Shown here: in pieces, positions 62,283 to 64,000 of the stretch
How the letters are laid out: the number at the start of each line of letters is the position of its first letter
Position numbering within the stretch: position 1 is the stretch's first letter
Assembly (NCBI GenBank): GCA_937922805.1
Contig: CALAJV010000007.1
Coordinates: 62,001-126,000, forward strand
From: an uncultured Acidimicrobiales bacterium
GTDB lineage: Bacteria > Actinomycetota > Acidimicrobiia > Acidimicrobiales > SZUA-35
Length of the DNA stretch: 64,000 nucleotides
Reading direction: 5' to 3'
Notes under the pieces: generated by a model
What the model saw: only the letters and a program-made list of their open reading frames with translations
Databases searched by the model: none
What the model was told of the DNA's origin: nothing
Program-made: the position numbers and the translations under genes

Positions 62283-62380
62283 CTCAACCAGGTTCCCGCC
62301 ACCTGGTAGCAGCGAACACGGGGATCCGCCGCCCCGTATCGTGCCGTCGGCGCCTCCAAGGAGGCGCCGACGTTGTTTTT
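62283..62380 (+). ncRNA. Candidate 6C small RNA
   Basis: Two hairpins with C-rich loops are followed by a strong terminator. Hairpin 1: ACCAGGT (62287-62293), loop TCCCGCC, ACCTGGT (62301-62307). Hairpin 2: ACGGGG (62318-62323), loop ATCCGCCG, CCCCGT (62332-62337). The 6C motif, known in many Actinobacteria, consists of two hairpins with C-rich loops, and in Streptomyces lies in the neighbourhood of nth (from memory). TAATAT at 62273-62278 could be the -10 box, giving a transcript of about 95 bases. Confidence 0.75.
62345..62380 (+). terminator. Rho-independent terminator of the candidate 6C RNA
   Basis: A perfect 13-base-pair GC-rich stem (62345-62357 with 62360-62372, arm CGTCGGCGCCTCC, AA between) is followed by TTGTTTTT (62373-62380). 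The T-tract sets the direction as plus strand. Confidence 0.93.
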
Positions 62381-62548
62381 CGGCCACATGAACCCACTGC
62401 CAACGCCGTGTTGCCGAACTTGGGTCACTAGAGGTAGTGCCTAACGCTGTGACACGCCCGTTCCGTATTTAGGCTATAACCAGACCCAACCGCGGTCGCT
62501 ATATGTGGTTGTCGGCGAATGTTTATTGTTCTCTATTCAGGTTGAACG

Positions 62549-62740
62549 CTACCGAACTTGCGCTCGACGAAGTAGCTGGTTCAGCCTCCGCACCGACATC
62601 TGCAGCTGACGCTCGATCTCCAGCGCTTCAGGCCCAAGCTCGTCTTCTTCACCGGCCGATCGAGCAACATCGCCCAACCGCTCCGTTAGGTCATCAAGGC
62701 TGGTGGCGAGAGAGCTTAGGGAGTTGATGTCGAGCGTCAC
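62549..62740 (-). CDS. Small helical protein of unknown function
   Basis: 63 residues. The sequence is mostly amphipathic helix: LSSLATSLDDLTERLGDVAR, an acidic loop (EEDELG) and EIERQLQMSVRRLNQLLRR. This layout (two helices, an E-R-x-L segment and basic end) recalls short conserved actinobacterial proteins. It is divergent from hisD. The plus-strand reading of the same region gives no sensible protein. Confidence 0.65.
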   Translation of the reverse strand: MTLDINSLSSLATSLDDLTERLGDVARSAGEEDELGPEALEIERQLQMSVRRLNQLLRRAQVR

Positions 62741-62935
62741 ATCAGACAGCCTACTGGGCGAACCCTCGCTGCTAGCCGTGAACTAAGGCTCCGTCATCGC
62801 AAATATGGACAAACGGTACAAGGCTAGGCCCGCTACCGTTGTTGAGTAGCGACAGCTGGCTGGCATGGCACAAACGGCAACTGGCCGCCGTACTTACGAG
62901 ATGATTTCCAGTGATGAAGGGATAATAAGACCGAA

Positions 62936-64000
62936 GTGTTGCAACGTCTAGATCTCCGAGGTGTGGACTACATCCTCACCAAACCAAGACCGGCTGTCGC
63001 CAACAGGGTGCCGGTCGATCAGGCCAAAACTGTTGTGTTGCCGAGACCTGAGATAGCGGGAGAGGCGCCTCGCTCCGCAGTTAAAGAGATAATCGAGGCC
63101 GTTAAGGCCAGGGGCGACGCCGCGTTGCTGGACTATACGAAGACCTTTGATGGCGTCGCACTTGACCAGCTAAGAGTTGACCCTTCGGCGCTGCAAGATG
63201 CAGTCGACAAATTGCCGAGCGAGCTTCGTCTGGCGATGGAAGCAGCTATCGAACGAATCGAGCTGTTTCACCACCACCAGCTGCGAGAGCCAGCAATTGT
63301 TGAGACCGACGGTGTTCGAGTCGAGGCCTACCAAAAGCCGGTTGGACGGGCGGGGCTGTATGTTCCGGGCGGTCGAGCCGAGTATCCGTCAACGGTACTA
63401 ATGACCGCGGTTCCAGCCCGAGTAGCCGGGGTCGCAGACATCGCGCTTTGTGTGCCGCCGAATCGAGCTAACGGAGGGGTAGCCCCTTCGGTTCTTGCTG
63501 CGGCTCATCTGTCAGGAGTCTCTGAGGTCTTTGCTGTTGGCGGGGCCCAGGCGGTTGCCGCTATGGCCTACGGAACCGAGTCGATTTCCCCGGTAGACGT
63601 TATCGCTGGCCCCGGCAATATTTATGTTGCTCTGGCTAAACAAGAGGTTGCCGGTGATGTAGGAATTGCAGCTGCCTTTGCCGGTCCCTCAGAAGTAGTG
63701 GTTGTCGCCGATGCAACGGCGAACCCAGACTTCGCTGCCATTGATGTGATCGTTCAGGCTGAACACGGTCCGGACGGCTTGGCGTGGCTTGTAACTTGGG
63801 ATGAAGACGTTGCTAACTCTGTCTGTGCTGCCGGCGATCGGATCCTGGCGTCGGCAGAGCGGGCTGACGACGTGCGGGCAACTCTGGCTGAGGGCGGGTA
63901 CGTAGCTCTCGTTGATGGTCCCGATCAAGCTATTCAGGTGGTAAACGCAATTGCTCCGGAGCACCTCGAGTTGCAATGCGAAAATGCCGATCAGTTAGCT
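62936..64000 (+). CDS. hisD: Histidinol dehydrogenase HisD, 5' part
   Basis: The first 355 codons are in the window; the gene runs off the right edge. The start is GTG 62936 (TTG 62939 is adjacent). GRAGLYVPGGRAEYPSTVLM, EVFAVGGAQAVAAMAYGTES, VIAGPGNIYVALAKQEVAG and AFAGPSEVVVVAD are family motifs. VQAEHGPDG includes the zinc and catalytic residues, and APEHLELQ is near the end of the visible part. It performs the last two oxidations of histidine synthesis. Other his genes are probably downstream. Confidence 0.96.
   Translation, partial: MLQRLDLRGVDYILTKPRPAVANRVPVDQAKTVVLPRPEIAGEAPRSAVKEIIEAVKARGDAALLDYTKTFDGVALDQLRVDPSALQDAVDKLPSELRLAMEAAIERIELFHHHQLREPAIVETDGVRVEAYQKPVGRAGLYVPGGRAEYPSTVLMTAVPARVAGVADIALCVPPNRANGGVAPSVLAAAHLSGVSEVFAVGGAQAVAAMAYGTESISPVDVIAGPGNIYVALAKQEVAGDVGIAAAFAGPSEVVVVADATANPDFAAIDVIVQAEHGPDGLAWLVTWDEDVANSVCAAGDRILASAERADDVRATLAEGGYVALVDGPDQAIQVVNAIAPEHLELQCENADQLA

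Noticed and set aside
1..64000. CRISPR arrays, insertion sequences, prophage genes, rRNA genes
   Set aside because: None seen: no spaced direct repeats, transposase or phage motifs, or rRNA sequence were recognised.

Overview
This window is a chromosomal segment of an actinobacterium. The main evidence is the gene set and order: a division and cell wall (dcw) cluster with murB but no ftsA, followed by pgeF-yggS-sepF-yggT-divIVA, an eukaryote-like isoleucyl-tRNA synthetase, a DksA-like gene next to lspA and rluD, a bacterial proteasome activator, and mycothiol synthase. The moderate GC content (judged by eye) and divergent sequences suggest an Acidimicrobiia-like lineage rather than Streptomyces or Mycobacterium. 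That placement is inference.

Layout. 1-2.4 kb (minus strand): MoxR ATPase, DUF58 protein and the start of a membrane transglutaminase-like protein. 2.7-5.1 kb (minus): a small conserved protein, an acyl-CoA dehydrogenase and a lipoate-protein ligase family protein. 5.5-25 kb (plus): mraZ, rsmH, ftsL-like, ftsI, murE, mraY, murD, ftsW, murG, murC, murB, ftsQ, ftsZ, pgeF, yggS, sepF, yggT and divIVA, closely packed with many stop/start overlaps; murF is missing. 25.1-28.3 kb: ileS, convergent to divIVA across a perfect hairpin. 28.6-31 kb: a lysine-tailed DksA-like protein, lspA and rluD. 31-38.6 kb: nitroreductase with an Rrf2 regulator, a phosphodiesterase, bpa, an unknown gene and dnaE. 38.6-57.7 kb: a surface polysaccharide locus of 15 genes in short divergent and convergent blocks. 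57.8-64 kb: menG, a small membrane protein, rlmN, mshD, nth, a likely 6C small RNA, a 63-residue protein gene, and the first part of hisD.

How the parts work together. The dcw block makes lipid II (MurC/D/E/G, MraY, MurB), polymerises and crosslinks septal peptidoglycan (FtsW, FtsI) and places the divisome (FtsZ, SepF, FtsQ, FtsL-like, DivIVA). Several of these proteins carry unusual charged tails: a histone-H1-like basic tail on FtsW and a basic tail on FtsQ, against acidic segments in SepF, DivIVA and FtsZ.

The polysaccharide locus makes a CDP-4-keto-6-deoxyglucose precursor (RfbF, RfbG). It has two priming sugar-phosphate transferases, several glycosyltransferases, a canonical Wzz/tyrosine autokinase and a low-molecular-weight tyrosine phosphatase. 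It also has two further kinase-like proteins whose P-loop lysine is lost, which I consider the most unusual protein-level feature. No flippase or polymerase (Wzx/Wzy) is seen.

The best non-coding signals are the 6C-like RNA with its terminator near 62.3 kb, alternating complementary ACTACT/AGTAGT segments ahead of mraZ, a long leader between mraZ and rsmH, and several perfect inverted repeats between genes.
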